Assembly (NCBI GenBank): GCA_009379825.1
Contig: WHTA01000019.1
Span: forward strand, 20,030 to 84,029
Length of the DNA stretch: 64,000 bases
Origin: Streptosporangiales bacterium
GTDB taxonomy: Bacteria; Actinomycetota; Actinomycetes; Streptosporangiales; WHST01
Reading direction: 5' to 3'
Below are positions 26,538 through 34,644 of this stretch, in pieces; position 1 is the first letter of the stretch, and each line of letters starts with the position of its first letter. The notes under the pieces are model-generated. The model searched no databases and was not told where the DNA came from. It saw only the letters and a list, made by a program, of their open reading frames with translations. A program made the position numbers and the translations under genes.

Positions 26538-27314
26538 TTGACAACCATCGAACAGCGGATCGAGGAGCTCAGGCCGGAGCGCGACTACGGGCGAGAGTTC
26601 ACCGCTGAGGAGATCGCCAAGGGCAAGCACCGCCGCTACGTCGGCGGGTACTGGGACTCGGTGGGGAAGCTCCAGCTCGACTTCCTCCGCGACCAGGGCC
26701 TGCGGCCCGACCATCGGTTCCTCGACGTCGGCTGCGGCAGCTTCCGCGCCGGCCGCCACCTCGTCGAGTATCTCCAACCGGGCAACTACTACGGCATCGA
26801 CATCAACCCGAACATCGTCCAGGCGGGCTACGACCACGAGCTCGACGACGACCAACGCGCACGCCTGCCGGTCGAGAACCTCCGCATCACCAACCGGTTC
26901 GACGCCGACTTCGGTGTCGGCTTCTACATGGCCATCGCGCAGTCCGTCTTCACCCACATCCCGTTGAACAACATTCGGCTCTGCCTCTACCGGATCGCCA
27001 AGGTCATGCGTCCAGGCGGGGTGTTCTACACCACGTTCTACGAGCAACGGCCCGACGTGCCCCTGGACAAGGTCAAGGGGCACATGCAGACCGACGCCAA
27101 CACCTTCTGGTACTACCGCGCCGACCTCCGTTGGGCGGCCTCGTTCAGTCCCTGGAAGCTCACCTACATCGGCAAATGGGGGCACCCACGCGGCCAGCGG
27201 ATGCTCAAGTTCACCCGCGTCCAGAACCCCCCGATCAACCGCACCGCCACCGGCGTCGCGTACCGCACCGCGCGACGCGCGGTCGGAAAGTACCGCGCGA
27301 TCAGGTCGCGCTGA
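26538..27314 (+). CDS. Class I SAM-dependent methyltransferase
   Basis: 258-residue methyltransferase. Motif I is FLDVGCGSFRAGRHLVEY (residues 60-77), then 'YYGIDINPNIVQAG' and 'SVFTHIPLNNIRLCLYRIAKVMRPGGVFYTTF', the usual post-motif layout. TTG 26538 is the start in this frame; AAGGGG lies upstream. It is followed by a near-perfect terminator hairpin. The C-terminal 30 residues are basic. No operon partner defines the acceptor; relatives methylate sugars or lipids. Confidence 0.82.
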   Translation: MTTIEQRIEELRPERDYGREFTAEEIAKGKHRRYVGGYWDSVGKLQLDFLRDQGLRPDHRFLDVGCGSFRAGRHLVEYLQPGNYYGIDINPNIVQAGYDHELDDDQRARLPVENLRITNRFDADFGVGFYMAIAQSVFTHIPLNNIRLCLYRIAKVMRPGGVFYTTFYEQRPDVPLDKVKGHMQTDANTFWYYRADLRWAASFSPWKLTYIGKWGHPRGQRMLKFTRVQNPPINRTATGVAYRTARRAVGKYRAIRSR

Positions 27315-27325
27315 CGAACGATCAC

Positions 27326-27360
27326 CGGCCGGGCTCCTGGGTCACCCGGGAGCCCGGCCG
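27326..27360 (+). terminator. Strong hairpin terminator
   Basis: A perfect 12-base stem (CGGCCGGGCTCC against GGAGCCCGGCCG) with a further GGG/CCC pairing inside the loop, beginning 12 bases after the methyltransferase stop. No T-tract follows. Confidence 0.7.
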
Positions 27361-27480
27361 CAGTCAGGTCGAGTCGGCGTACGGGTGTTCGACCGTGCCG
27401 AAGCAGTGCTAGAAAGGTAGTTCCGAAGCGTTTCCTACTCGATCGCCGAACACTGGTCCACGGTCGGAGGTGATCCACAG

Positions 27481-27945
27481 GTGACGGACGAGCACAAGCT
27501 GTACCTCGCCCGGCAACACCGTGCGGGCCACACGGTGGTAACCGCGATCGGCGCCATCACGCTGCAGACCGTCATGCGCGTCCGAAGCATGCTGTTGGAG
27601 GCGCTAGCGCGGCACGGCCCGCGCCTGATCCTCGACATCAGCGGCGTCGACCACCTCGACCCCGTCGGCGCGGACGCGTTACGCCGCACCGGCGAACGCG
27701 CCAAACTCCTCGGCGGCCAGCTCCAGCTGGTCGGTCCAAGCCCCGAGCTGACCAGCCAGCTCCGCACCCACGGCCTGACGTGGCAGCTGGCCATCCACAA
27801 CACACTCACCGGCGCACTGGCCACGGCCAGAGAACGCGACGGCGAGGCCACCGCCCCGGACTGGCTCGACCAACTACAACCCACCATCGACGACCCGACC
27901 CACGACCACCCCCACAGAGACGTCCGGTTCAGCCGCGGAGTCTGA
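27481..27945 (+). CDS. STAS-domain protein (anti-sigma-factor-antagonist-like)
   Basis: 154-residue protein with a STAS domain (residues 10-105) of the SpoIIAA/RsbV type: 'HTVVTAIGAITLQTVMRVRSMLLEAL', 'LILDISGVDHLDPVGADALRR'. The usual phosphorylated Ser (DSSG) is replaced by DPVG, so the classical anti-sigma kinase switch cannot work. A 50-residue, His/Asp/Pro-rich tail follows. GTG 27481 is preceded by GGAGGTGATCC, a complete match to the 16S rRNA tail, so strong translation is expected. No anti-sigma gene is adjacent. Confidence 0.75.
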   Translation: MTDEHKLYLARQHRAGHTVVTAIGAITLQTVMRVRSMLLEALARHGPRLILDISGVDHLDPVGADALRRTGERAKLLGGQLQLVGPSPELTSQLRTHGLTWQLAIHNTLTGALATARERDGEATAPDWLDQLQPTIDDPTHDHPHRDVRFSRGV

Positions 27946-28948
27946 GTCGGGTGTTGGGGAGGTCGGGGGCGGGCAGAGTCTCCTGCCAGGCTTTGGGGAA
28001 GCGGCCGTACCGGCCTGGGGCGCTGCGTGCACTGTGGGTGCGTTCTTGCTCCCACTCTTCGCGGAAGGTGACGATCTCCTCGTGGCTGCGGCCGATGAAG
28101 TTCCACCACATCACCAGCTGCTCGCCCAGCGGCTCGCCGCCGAGCAGCAGCACGCGCGCCGCTGCGCCGGCGGACGCCTCGATGGTGAGCTGTCGGGCGC
28201 CGGCGTAGACCAGCTGTCCCTGGCTAGCCGACACACCCGCGGTGGTCACCACACCGGAGTCGACGAGCACCCCGTGCTCGAACGCCGGGTCGACGTCCAG
28301 CCGCAGCGTGCGGCCGGCGGCGACGGTGACGTCGGCGCCCAGCAACGGCGAGTAGGTGCGGACCGGTGAGGTGTGCCCGAGCAGACTGCCGAGGAACACC
28401 AGCACGCGAGCGCCTTCGGGCTCGAGCACCGGCGGTAGGTAGCTCTCGAAACCCGCGTCCACGAACCGGTCGCGCTCCGGCAGGGCCACCCACAGCTGCG
28501 CGCCGTGCAGCACTGAGGTGTCCGGGGTCGAGTACTCCGAGTGCGCGATGCCGGAACCCGCGGTCATCAGGTTCAGCTCACCAGGGCGGACGTACGCGTG
28601 CGCGCCGGTCGTGTCGCTATGCTCGACCTCGCCGCTGAACAACCAGGAGACGGTCTGCAGCCCGGTGTGCGGGTGCCCGGCCACCCGCATGCCGCCGGTG
28701 GCTGCGACGTCGTCCGGCCCGTAGTGGTCGACGAAGCACCACGCCCCGATCAGCGACTGCGCCCGCTGCGGCAGCGTGCGGCGTACGGTCATCGCCCGCG
28801 GGTCGCCGAGCGGCAGCGTGCGGCGTACGGTCATCGCCCGCGGGCCGCCGAGCGGCACCTCGCGCGCATCGAGCACGCGCCCGCGCTCCAGCTCGGCCTC
28901 GGCACCGGTGCAGGCCAGCTCGGCAGGTGCGGTCTCCAGGTTGCTCAT
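27929..28948 (-). CDS. Pirin family protein with a 14-residue tandem duplication
   Basis: 339-residue bicupin. Pirin hallmarks are 'GAWCFVDHYGPDD', the metal site 'HPHTGLQTVSWLFSGEVEH' and 'HSEYS', with the C-terminal cupin ending in 'LLGGEPLGEQLVMWWNFIGRSHEEI'. Pirins bind Fe(II) and some act as quercetin dioxygenases or transcription cofactors. ATG 28948 follows GAGGGGGCGTG. A 14-residue stretch 'LGGPRAMTVRRTLP' is present twice in tandem before the first cupin, so the N-terminal strand is extended. The 3' end overlaps the STAS gene tail. Confidence 0.88.
   Translation of the reverse strand: MSNLETAPAELACTGAEAELERGRVLDAREVPLGGPRAMTVRRTLPLGDPRAMTVRRTLPQRAQSLIGAWCFVDHYGPDDVAATGGMRVAGHPHTGLQTVSWLFSGEVEHSDTTGAHAYVRPGELNLMTAGSGIAHSEYSTPDTSVLHGAQLWVALPERDRFVDAGFESYLPPVLEPEGARVLVFLGSLLGHTSPVRTYSPLLGADVTVAAGRTLRLDVDPAFEHGVLVDSGVVTTAGVSASQGQLVYAGARQLTIEASAGAAARVLLLGGEPLGEQLVMWWNFIGRSHEEIVTFREEWEQERTHSARSAPGRYGRFPKAWQETLPAPDLPNTRLRLRG
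28769..28852. repeat. 42-bp in-frame tandem duplication in the pirin gene
   Basis: Copies 28769-28810 and 28811-28852 differ at one base. Each encodes 14 residues, LG(G/D)PRAMTVRRTLP. Homologues, as far as I know them, carry one copy. Confidence 0.88.
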
Positions 28949-29106
28949 CACGCCCCCTCGACAACTCGCCGCCGTTCCCGGCCAGCGTAGCCGGCGGCGC
29001 ATGCCGTCACCGGGAGTGACGCGATCCGCAACACGGCAGCCGGCGGCCGCGAAACGGCTGGCTTCCGGCCTCGAGCGGCCCGATCATGGCCCGGGAGGCG
29101 CACGCC

Positions 29107-29790
29107 ATGACTTCTTCCAACCCTCGGCCCAGCGGGCCCGAACTGCTGTGCCGGGCGGTGCTGGCGATCGCGATCGTCGGCGGGCCGCTCGGCTACCTCG
29201 TCGGGGCGGCGCTCCACCCGCCCGTCCAGGAGATCGGCGAGGGTGGCCTGACCGTCGCCGCCAACGCTGGCGCGCATCCGGTCACGAACGGCGTCCACCT
29301 GGTGGCGTACGTCGTCGCCTCGTTCCTGCTGCCGATCGGCGCCGTCGGGCTCGGTTACCTGGCCTACCGCAGGACGCCGTGGCTCGCCACGGTCAGCGGG
29401 CTGCTCGGTGTCATGGGCTGGCTGCCCTTCGCCGCCCTGATCGCCCTGGACGACCTGGCGAGAACGATGGCCCAGCTCCCGGACAGCGGGCAGTACGCCG
29501 ACCTGTACTCGAGGTTCGAGACCAGCGCGGTGATGACGTTCTTCCTCCTCACCTACGTGTTCGGTCACCTGGTCGCCTACGTACTCTTCGGCATCGCGCT
29601 GCTGCGGGCCCGCGCCGTCGCGCGGTGGGCGTGCTGGGCACTGATCGCCAGCAGCCCGGTGACCATGGCGGGGTTCGTCCTACCCGGGCGCCCCGTCGAG
29701 ACGGTCGGGATCGCCGGTCTCGTACTGCTCCTGCTCGGCTGCCTCCCCGCAGCGCGAGCCATGCTCGCCCGGACGCCGGGTAGGGCATAG
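29107..29790 (+). CDS. Multi-pass membrane protein of unknown function
   Basis: 227-residue integral membrane protein with six hydrophobic helices (for example 'VLAIAIVGGPLGYLVGAAL', 'HLVAYVVASFLLPIGAVGLGYLAY', 'FFLLTYVFGHLVAYVLFGIALL'). ATG 29107 has GGGAGG eight bases upstream; an ATG at 29086 is less likely. The topology resembles DUF4386-like proteins, but I am not certain. The stop overlaps the GTG of the GNAT-like gene by one base, suggesting coupling. Confidence 0.65.
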   Translation: MTSSNPRPSGPELLCRAVLAIAIVGGPLGYLVGAALHPPVQEIGEGGLTVAANAGAHPVTNGVHLVAYVVASFLLPIGAVGLGYLAYRRTPWLATVSGLLGVMGWLPFAALIALDDLARTMAQLPDSGQYADLYSRFETSAVMTFFLLTYVFGHLVAYVLFGIALLRARAVARWACWALIASSPVTMAGFVLPGRPVETVGIAGLVLLLLGCLPAARAMLARTPGRA

Positions 29791-30143
29791 TGAGTGGCGT
29801 GGACGACATCGCCGTGACCAACGTCGGCAGGCACCACCGCTACGAGAGCACCGTCGGATGTGCGCCCGCCGGCTTCACCGAGTACCTCGACCGCGACGGG
29901 CAGCGGATCTTTTACCACACCGAGACCGACGAGGCGTTCGCCGGACGCGGGCTCGCCGGCACCCTGGTGACGCGGGCGCTCGCGGACACCCGCGACAACG
30001 GCATGCGCATCGTGGCACTCTGCCCGTTCGTGGCCGGCTACGTGCGGAAGCATCACGACTTCGACGACAGCATCGACCCGGTCACCGCGGCGATCATCAG
30101 CGCCGTGGAGGAGGTGGTGCAAGACGGCGACCCGGCCGGCTGA
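29790..30143 (+). CDS. Small GNAT-like N-acetyltransferase (YjdJ type)
   Basis: 117-residue protein of the short GNAT family that acetylates small substrates. It shows 'ESTVGCAPAGFTEYLDRDGQRIFYHTETDEAFAGRGLAGTLV' in order: substrate strand, the acetyl-CoA loop FAGRGLAGTLV (Q/RxxGxG/A), then 'ALCPFVAGYVRKHHDF'. The start is GTG 29790, directly after the membrane protein gene. The substrate is unknown. Confidence 0.8.
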   Translation: MSGVDDIAVTNVGRHHRYESTVGCAPAGFTEYLDRDGQRIFYHTETDEAFAGRGLAGTLVTRALADTRDNGMRIVALCPFVAGYVRKHHDFDDSIDPVTAAIISAVEEVVQDGDPAG

Positions 30144-30145
30144 CC

Positions 30146-30921
30146 TCAGCCGTGCAGGCTCGCACGCGTCTCGGCGAGCCCGTTGCGCAACGCCTCCCGG
30201 TAGATCCACAGGTCGCCGCCGTACGCGATGATGCGGCAGCCACGGTCGAGCAGCATAGTGGCCTCCTGCGTGCTCCCGGCCAGGAACCCGGCGGCCTTGC
30301 CGTTCCGCTTCGCCGCGCCGACCACCTTGTCGAGCGCACCGAGGTAGTCCGGGTGGTCGAACTGCCCGGGGATGCCCATGCTGTTGGTGAGGTCGGAGTG
30401 GCCGACCCACAGCACGTCGACACCGTCGACGGCCGCGATCTCGTCCACGGCGTCCAGCCCGGCCACGGTCTCGATCTGCGGCATGAGCACGATGTCGGCG
30501 TTGAAGTCGCGCATGTAGTCCACGGCGCCGCCGGTCGCGTAGTCGTCGTGGCCCACGCCGAACGCGGCACCGCGTACGCCCACCGGCGGGTACTTCGCCC
30601 ACCCGACGATCTCGCTGGCGCTCTCCGCGCTCTCCACCATGGGGATCATCAGCCCGGTCGCGCCCGCGGCCAGTGCGCGTGAGACGTACGAACGCTGCGC
30701 CAGCGGGACCCGGACGAACGCCTCGGCCGCGGTGGGACGCGTGGTGGCCACCACGCCGGCGACGGTCTCCCAGCCCCAGCCGGTGTGCTCGTGTCGTAGA
30801 TGACGAACTCCGCGCCGGCGCTCGCGGCGAGCCGCCCGATGCCCAGCGTCGCGAACTCCAACACGAACGTGCCGAGTACGACGTCACCTCGGCCCAACGC
30901 CTGCTTCACGGTGCCGCGCAT
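30146..30921 (-). pseudogene. HpcH/HpaI-type aldolase, one-base frameshift
   Basis: Class II pyruvate aldolase-like TIM barrel of about 258 residues once repaired. ATG 30921 has a perfect GGAGG site. The N-terminal part 'VVLGTFVLEFATLGIGRLAASAGAEFVIYD' is in one frame; one base is missing at about 30,792, after which 'EHTGWGWETVAGVVATTRP' resumes in another frame. Metal and substrate residues follow in 'LMPQIETVAGLDAVDEI' and 'LWVGHSDLTNSMGI'. Such enzymes cleave 2-keto-4-hydroxyacids. It is convergent with the GNAT gene. Confidence 0.85.
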
Positions 30922-31018
30922 CGTACCTCCCTGTCGTCGACGAGAACGCGCCGGCGGCAGCGGCCGCAACGTACACCGCGCCGGGCAACCTGCCGTCAAT
31001 CTACGAGCCGGCCGGAAA

Positions 31019-31040
31019 CGCGGTCAACCGGTTGACCGCG
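31019..31040. repeat. 22-bp perfect palindrome
   Basis: CGCGGTCAACC joined directly to GGTTGACCGCG, with no loop. It covers the last codons and stop of the histidine kinase gene. It could be an operator for the upstream-facing aldolase region or a transcription-end structure; a protein-binding site fits the lack of a loop better. Confidence 0.6.
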
Positions 31041-32256
31041 CCACCAGCGGGTTGCCTTCTGGCGGGCCGCCCGCACCCGAACCGTCGCGGGGAGCCAGCC
31101 ACATCACGAACGTGCTGCCCTCGCCCACCGCGGAGAACAGCCGTACGTGGCCGCCGTGTGCCTCCACGATCTGCCGCACGATGGCCAGCCCGAGCCCCGT
31201 ACGCCGGCTGCCTGAGTCGCCGTCGGCGGAGCGCCAGAAGCGGTCGAAGACCTGCAGCTGGTCGGCGTCCGGGATCCCAGGCCCGGCGTCGCTCACGGCC
31301 GCCCACAACCAGGTTCCGTTACGGCCGGCCGCGACGGTGAGCGTGGTGTGCGTGGGCGTCAGCCGCACGGCGTTGGAGAGCAGGTTGCCGACCGCCCTGC
31401 GCAGCGCGTCGTGGTCACCGATGGTCAGCAGGCCGCCCTGGATGGCTCTGGCGATGGTCAGGCCGCGCTCGGCCGCGAGCGGTTCGTACTCGTCGGCCGC
31501 CTCGTGCACGACCTTGCCCAGGTCGACGTCGGTGTCGTGGAAGGCATTGCCCGACCGGCGCGCGGTGGCGAGCAGGTCGTCGACGAGCTGCGTCATCCGC
31601 GTCGTCGCACGGTCGACGACAAGGGCGGCACGCCGCCGCTCGTCGTCCGTGGCGTCCGGAGCGGTCAGCACCGCGTCGACGTTGGCGCGGATGATCGACA
31701 GCGGTGTACGCAGCTCGTGCGACGCGTCGTCGACGAACTGCCGCTCGGCACGGAACGCTCGGTCGATGCGGTCGAGCATGGAGTCGACCGTGTCGCCGAG
31801 GTAGCGCAGCTCGTCCCGGGGCCCGCCGAGCTTGATCCGCCTGGACAGGTCGGTCGCCTGGATGTCCTCGGCCGTACGGGCGATCGCCCGTACGGGGCGC
31901 AGCGCACGACCGGAGAGCATCCAGCCGATACCGAGGCTCGCGACGAAGAGGCCGCCGAGCATGCCGAGCGAGTACGTACGCAGGTTCTGCATGGTCTGGT
32001 AGTTCACGGCCTGCTCGACCTGTTGCACCTTCACCACGTCGACCTGACCCACCACCTGCTCGCTGCCGCTGGAGTCGCGCAGCACCTTCTCGGCACGGTA
32101 GGTCTTGGTGATCGGCTGCGCCTCCGTGCTACGCGAGACCGCCAGGTAGATGCCGCCGAGCACGAGCGCGGCCAGCGCGAACAGCAGCGTCGAGTACATC
32201 ACCGTCAGCCGGAACCTGATCGAGTAGACGAAGTCCGGCACCCGGAGCCTGGTCAT
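31024..32256 (-). CDS. Two-component sensor histidine kinase
   Basis: 410-residue membrane kinase. Two transmembrane helices (about 17-42 and 97-117) enclose a small extracellular sensor with 'QPITKTYRAEKVLRDSSG'. Then come a HAMP linker, the phosphoacceptor box DDASHELRTPLSIIRANVD (His about 192), and an ATPase domain with N-box 'LLSNAVRLT', G1 'DAGPGIPDA' and G2 'RRTGLGLAIVRQIVEAHGG'. Its ATG overlaps the repaired stop of the response regulator (TGATG), so kinase and regulator are coupled. It is next to an HtrA-like protease, so envelope stress is the likely signal. Confidence 0.9.
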   Translation of the reverse strand: MTRLRVPDFVYSIRFRLTVMYSTLLFALAALVLGGIYLAVSRSTEAQPITKTYRAEKVLRDSSGSEQVVGQVDVVKVQQVEQAVNYQTMQNLRTYSLGMLGGLFVASLGIGWMLSGRALRPVRAIARTAEDIQATDLSRRIKLGGPRDELRYLGDTVDSMLDRIDRAFRAERQFVDDASHELRTPLSIIRANVDAVLTAPDATDDERRRAALVVDRATTRMTQLVDDLLATARRSGNAFHDTDVDLGKVVHEAADEYEPLAAERGLTIARAIQGGLLTIGDHDALRRAVGNLLSNAVRLTPTHTTLTVAAGRNGTWLWAAVSDAGPGIPDADQLQVFDRFWRSADGDSGSRRTGLGLAIVRQIVEAHGGHVRLFSAVGEGSTFVMWLAPRDGSGAGGPPEGNPLVARSTG

Positions 32257-32932
32257 CAGCCGTCCTCCTTCAGGCGGTAGCCGCGTCCCACGACCGTCTC
32301 GATCGGCGACGCCCCGTCGCGGGTGAGCTTGCGCCGCAGCGTGCCGACCGTTACCCGCACGGGTTGGTGAACGGGTCGGCGTTCTCGTCCCACACGTGCT
32401 CGAGCAGCTGCTCAGCCGAGACCACGTGCCCCGGCCTGCCCATCAGGTACTGCAGCACGCCGAACTCCTTCGGCGTCAGGTCGACGTGCCGGCCGTTGCG
32501 CCGCACCTCGTGCCTGGCGGTGTCCAACCGGAGTGCGCCGACGGTCCACACCGCGCTGACGTTGTCCAGGTCGCGTCGCAGCAGGGCCCGCACCCGGGCG
32601 AGCAGCTCGGCGAACGCGAACGGCTTGGCGAGATAGTCGTCGGCGCCCTCGTCCAGCCCGCGGACCCGGTCGGTGAGCCCGTCGCGTGCGGTGAGCATGA
32701 GGATGCGGACGTCGGCGGGTGTCATACCGTCGAGCTCGCCGCCGCGGATGGCCCGGCAGATCTGGAAGCCGTCACCACCTGGCAGGCTGAGATCGAGCAG
32801 CAGCAGGTCGTACGCGTTGCCGTAGAGCTTCTCGGACGCGACCCGTGCGTCCAGCGCCGTGTCGACGGCGTACCCGGCCCGTACGAGGCCGACCCGTACC
32901 GCCTCGACCAGGTCTTCCTCGTCTTCCACCAC
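32256..32932 (-). pseudogene. OmpR-type response regulator, one-base frameshift near the C-terminus
   Basis: 225-residue response regulator once repaired: receiver domain with acidic pocket VEDEED, phospho-Asp in 'LLLLDLSLPGG' and Lys in 'YLAKPFAFAELL', then a winged-helix domain ('LTPKEFGVLQYLMGRPGHVVSAEQLLEHVWD'). One base is missing at about 32,358: 'ADPFTN' should continue 'VRVTVGTLRRKLTRDG...RGYRLKEDG', and it does in the next frame, ending exactly at TGA 32256-32258. As written the recognition helix is lost and a short wrong tail stops at 32,351. The start also looks awkward (GTG 32932, lacking the usual 'MRIL' beginning). Confidence 0.86.
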
Positions 32933-32958
32933 GAGAATCCGCGCACCTGTGCAGCGCC

Positions 32959-33486
32959 TCAGTTGGTCCGGATGATCCGCCGTGCCTCGTCGACCGCCTC
33001 GTCGACGGGGATGGCGAACCCGATGCCGATGGATCCGCCGCCACCGCCACGGCTGAGCGTGGCGATCGCCGTGTTCACCCCGATCACCTCGCCACGCGCG
33101 TTGACCAGCGGCCCGCCGGAGTTACCCGGGTTGATCGACGCGTCGGTCTGCAGCGCCTGCCGTCGCTCCCCCTGGCCGAGCCGTACGTCGCGGTCGAGTG
33201 CGCTGACGATGCCGCCGGTGACCGTGCCGGCGAGGCCGAGCGGCGAACCGACGGCCAGCACCGGGTCGCCGACCCGCACGTCCCTGGACCGGCCGAGCGG
33301 CAGCGGCGACGGGCTGGCCGTCTCGTCGACGGCGAGAACCGCGACGTCCGCCGACGAGTCGGCGCCGACCAGCGTCGCGTCCAGCCGGCGGCGGTCCGCG
33401 AGCACGACGGTGATGTCGCTGCCTGCGGCCACCACATGCGCGTTGGTCAGCACGTGTCCGCGCTCGTCGAGCACGAACCCGGACCC
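32959..33486 (-). pseudogene. HtrA/DegP-like trypsin-fold protease, N-terminus cut off
   Basis: Only the protease core is present: 'GSGFVLDERGHVLTNAHVV' (His), 'ADSSADVAVLAV' (Asp) and 'TDASINPGNSGGPLVNARG' (Ser), ending 'GIGFAIPVDEAVDEARRII'. The signal/anchor segment and the first strand are missing because homology ends abruptly at 33,486, where the tail of an FAD oxidoreductase on the other strand begins. No PDZ domain follows the protease domain, as in some short actinobacterial members. It is the natural partner of the adjacent kinase/regulator pair, but here it has no start and cannot be exported. Confidence 0.8.
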
Positions 33487-33698
33487 GCACGCTCGCGCAC
33501 CTGATCACCGGCCGCGAGACGGCCGAGACCGCGCTGCCCTGGGTACGTGGCGGCTCGCCGCGGTGGGAGCCCGAGCCGCTGCGGTGGCTCGGGGTGAACG
33601 CGGGTACCTGCGTGTTCGCCCTGGCCGACCGTACCGAGGCGGCAACCGGCCGGCCGTCGCCGTTGGCACGCAGGTTCTGGAGCCTGCTCGGTCACTGA
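33486..33698 (+). pseudogene. C-terminal remnant of an FAD-dependent oxidoreductase
   Basis: 71 codons that read 'RTLAHLITGRETAETALPWV' and 'RWEPEPLRWLGVNAGTCVFAL' and end '...FWSLLGH'. This is the recognisable C-terminus of a large glycine/D-amino-acid-oxidase-like flavoprotein; the flavin-binding body is missing. It begins where the HtrA homology on the minus strand stops, so both genes lost their 5' ends at the same point. Its stop overlaps the convergent lipid kinase stop. Confidence 0.7.
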
Positions 33699-34615
33699 AC
33701 GACGACGCGCAGGGCGTCCGGTGTGCTCGTGACGGTGACCGGGGTGCGGCCCCAGACCTCGCCGTCCACGTCGATGGGGAGCACCGGGTCGGTCACCAGG
33801 TGGACCTCGCGCGCCGTCAGGTACTGCCCGGCGACGAGGCGACGCCTGTCGCCGTGGAGCAGCTGGTCGATCATGGCGGCCGAGACGTCCGAGCGCGAGC
33901 GTTCACCCAGCCGGTAGACCACGAGCTGGCGGTCGTCGACGCTGGCGTCGTGCGCGATCGCGAAGCCGGCGTGGAAGCGGCCGTTCGCGATGTTCAGCTG
34001 GTGGGTCGACAACGTCTGGCTGCCTTCTGGCGTCGTGACCGTGGCCAGGAACGCACGATGACGCGGAAGCGCGCACAGCGCGGTCAGGGCGTACGCCGGC
34101 CGGCCGAAGAACCGCTTCAGGGCATGCGGTGCACGATCCGCGACATCGACCGACAGACCGACACTGGTGAGGTTGGCGAACAGCCGCTCCCCCGACTCGC
34201 TGGTGACACGGCCGAGGTCCACGGCAGCCACCTTGGCCGCGGCCACCGTTCGCAGCGCCGCCCGCAGGTTGAGTGGTACGTCGAGCGACCGGGCGAAGTT
34301 GTTGGTGGTGCCCAGGGGCAGCACGCCGAGCGCGACGTCCTGGTGTGCCAGCTCGTGGGCCGCGGTGGACAAGGTGCCGTCACCGCCGCCGACGATCACC
34401 AGGTCGGGACGCATGGCCATGGCGCGGCCGAGCGCCGCCGGCAGGTGGCTGGGCTCGAGTACGGTCAGCTCCGCCAACGGCCGCACGCCCGCGCGGCGCA
34501 GCAGCGGAGCCACCTCGGCGGCCGCCCTGCGCGCATGGCGTGACGTGAGGTTGACGACGACCACGACCCGTGAGTGTCGGCGGATCGCCGTGCGGAGTTC
34601 ATCCGTGGTACGCAT
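33692..34615 (-). CDS. Diacylglycerol/sphingosine-kinase-like lipid kinase (YegS/BmrU family)
   Basis: 307-residue lipid kinase: catalytic loop 'PDLVIVGGGDGTLSTAAHEL' (GGGDGT), 'LGVLPLGTTNNFARSLDVP' for the nucleotide site and the C-terminal beta-sandwich ending 'DVDGEVWGRTPVTVTSTPDALRVVV'. It phosphorylates a membrane diacylglycerol-like lipid. ATG 34615. No operon partner; it faces away from the MarR gene. Confidence 0.88.
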   Translation of the reverse strand: MRTTDELRTAIRRHSRVVVVVNLTSRHARRAAAEVAPLLRRAGVRPLAELTVLEPSHLPAALGRAMAMRPDLVIVGGGDGTLSTAAHELAHQDVALGVLPLGTTNNFARSLDVPLNLRAALRTVAAAKVAAVDLGRVTSESGERLFANLTSVGLSVDVADRAPHALKRFFGRPAYALTALCALPRHRAFLATVTTPEGSQTLSTHQLNIANGRFHAGFAIAHDASVDDRQLVVYRLGERSRSDVSAAMIDQLLHGDRRRLVAGQYLTAREVHLVTDPVLPIDVDGEVWGRTPVTVTSTPDALRVVVQ

Positions 34616-34644
34616 CCCACCCGCATTCTCCCCGCGGCGGGCGG

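Noticed and set aside
27090..27300. The basic C-terminal tail of the second methyltransferase as a separate gene
   Set aside because: It is in frame with the methyltransferase and ends just before a strong terminator; no separate start is seen.
32257..32350. Short separate gene between the kinase and the response regulator
   Set aside because: The sequence is the out-of-frame C-terminal part of the response regulator (VTVGTLRRKLTRDG), not a new gene.
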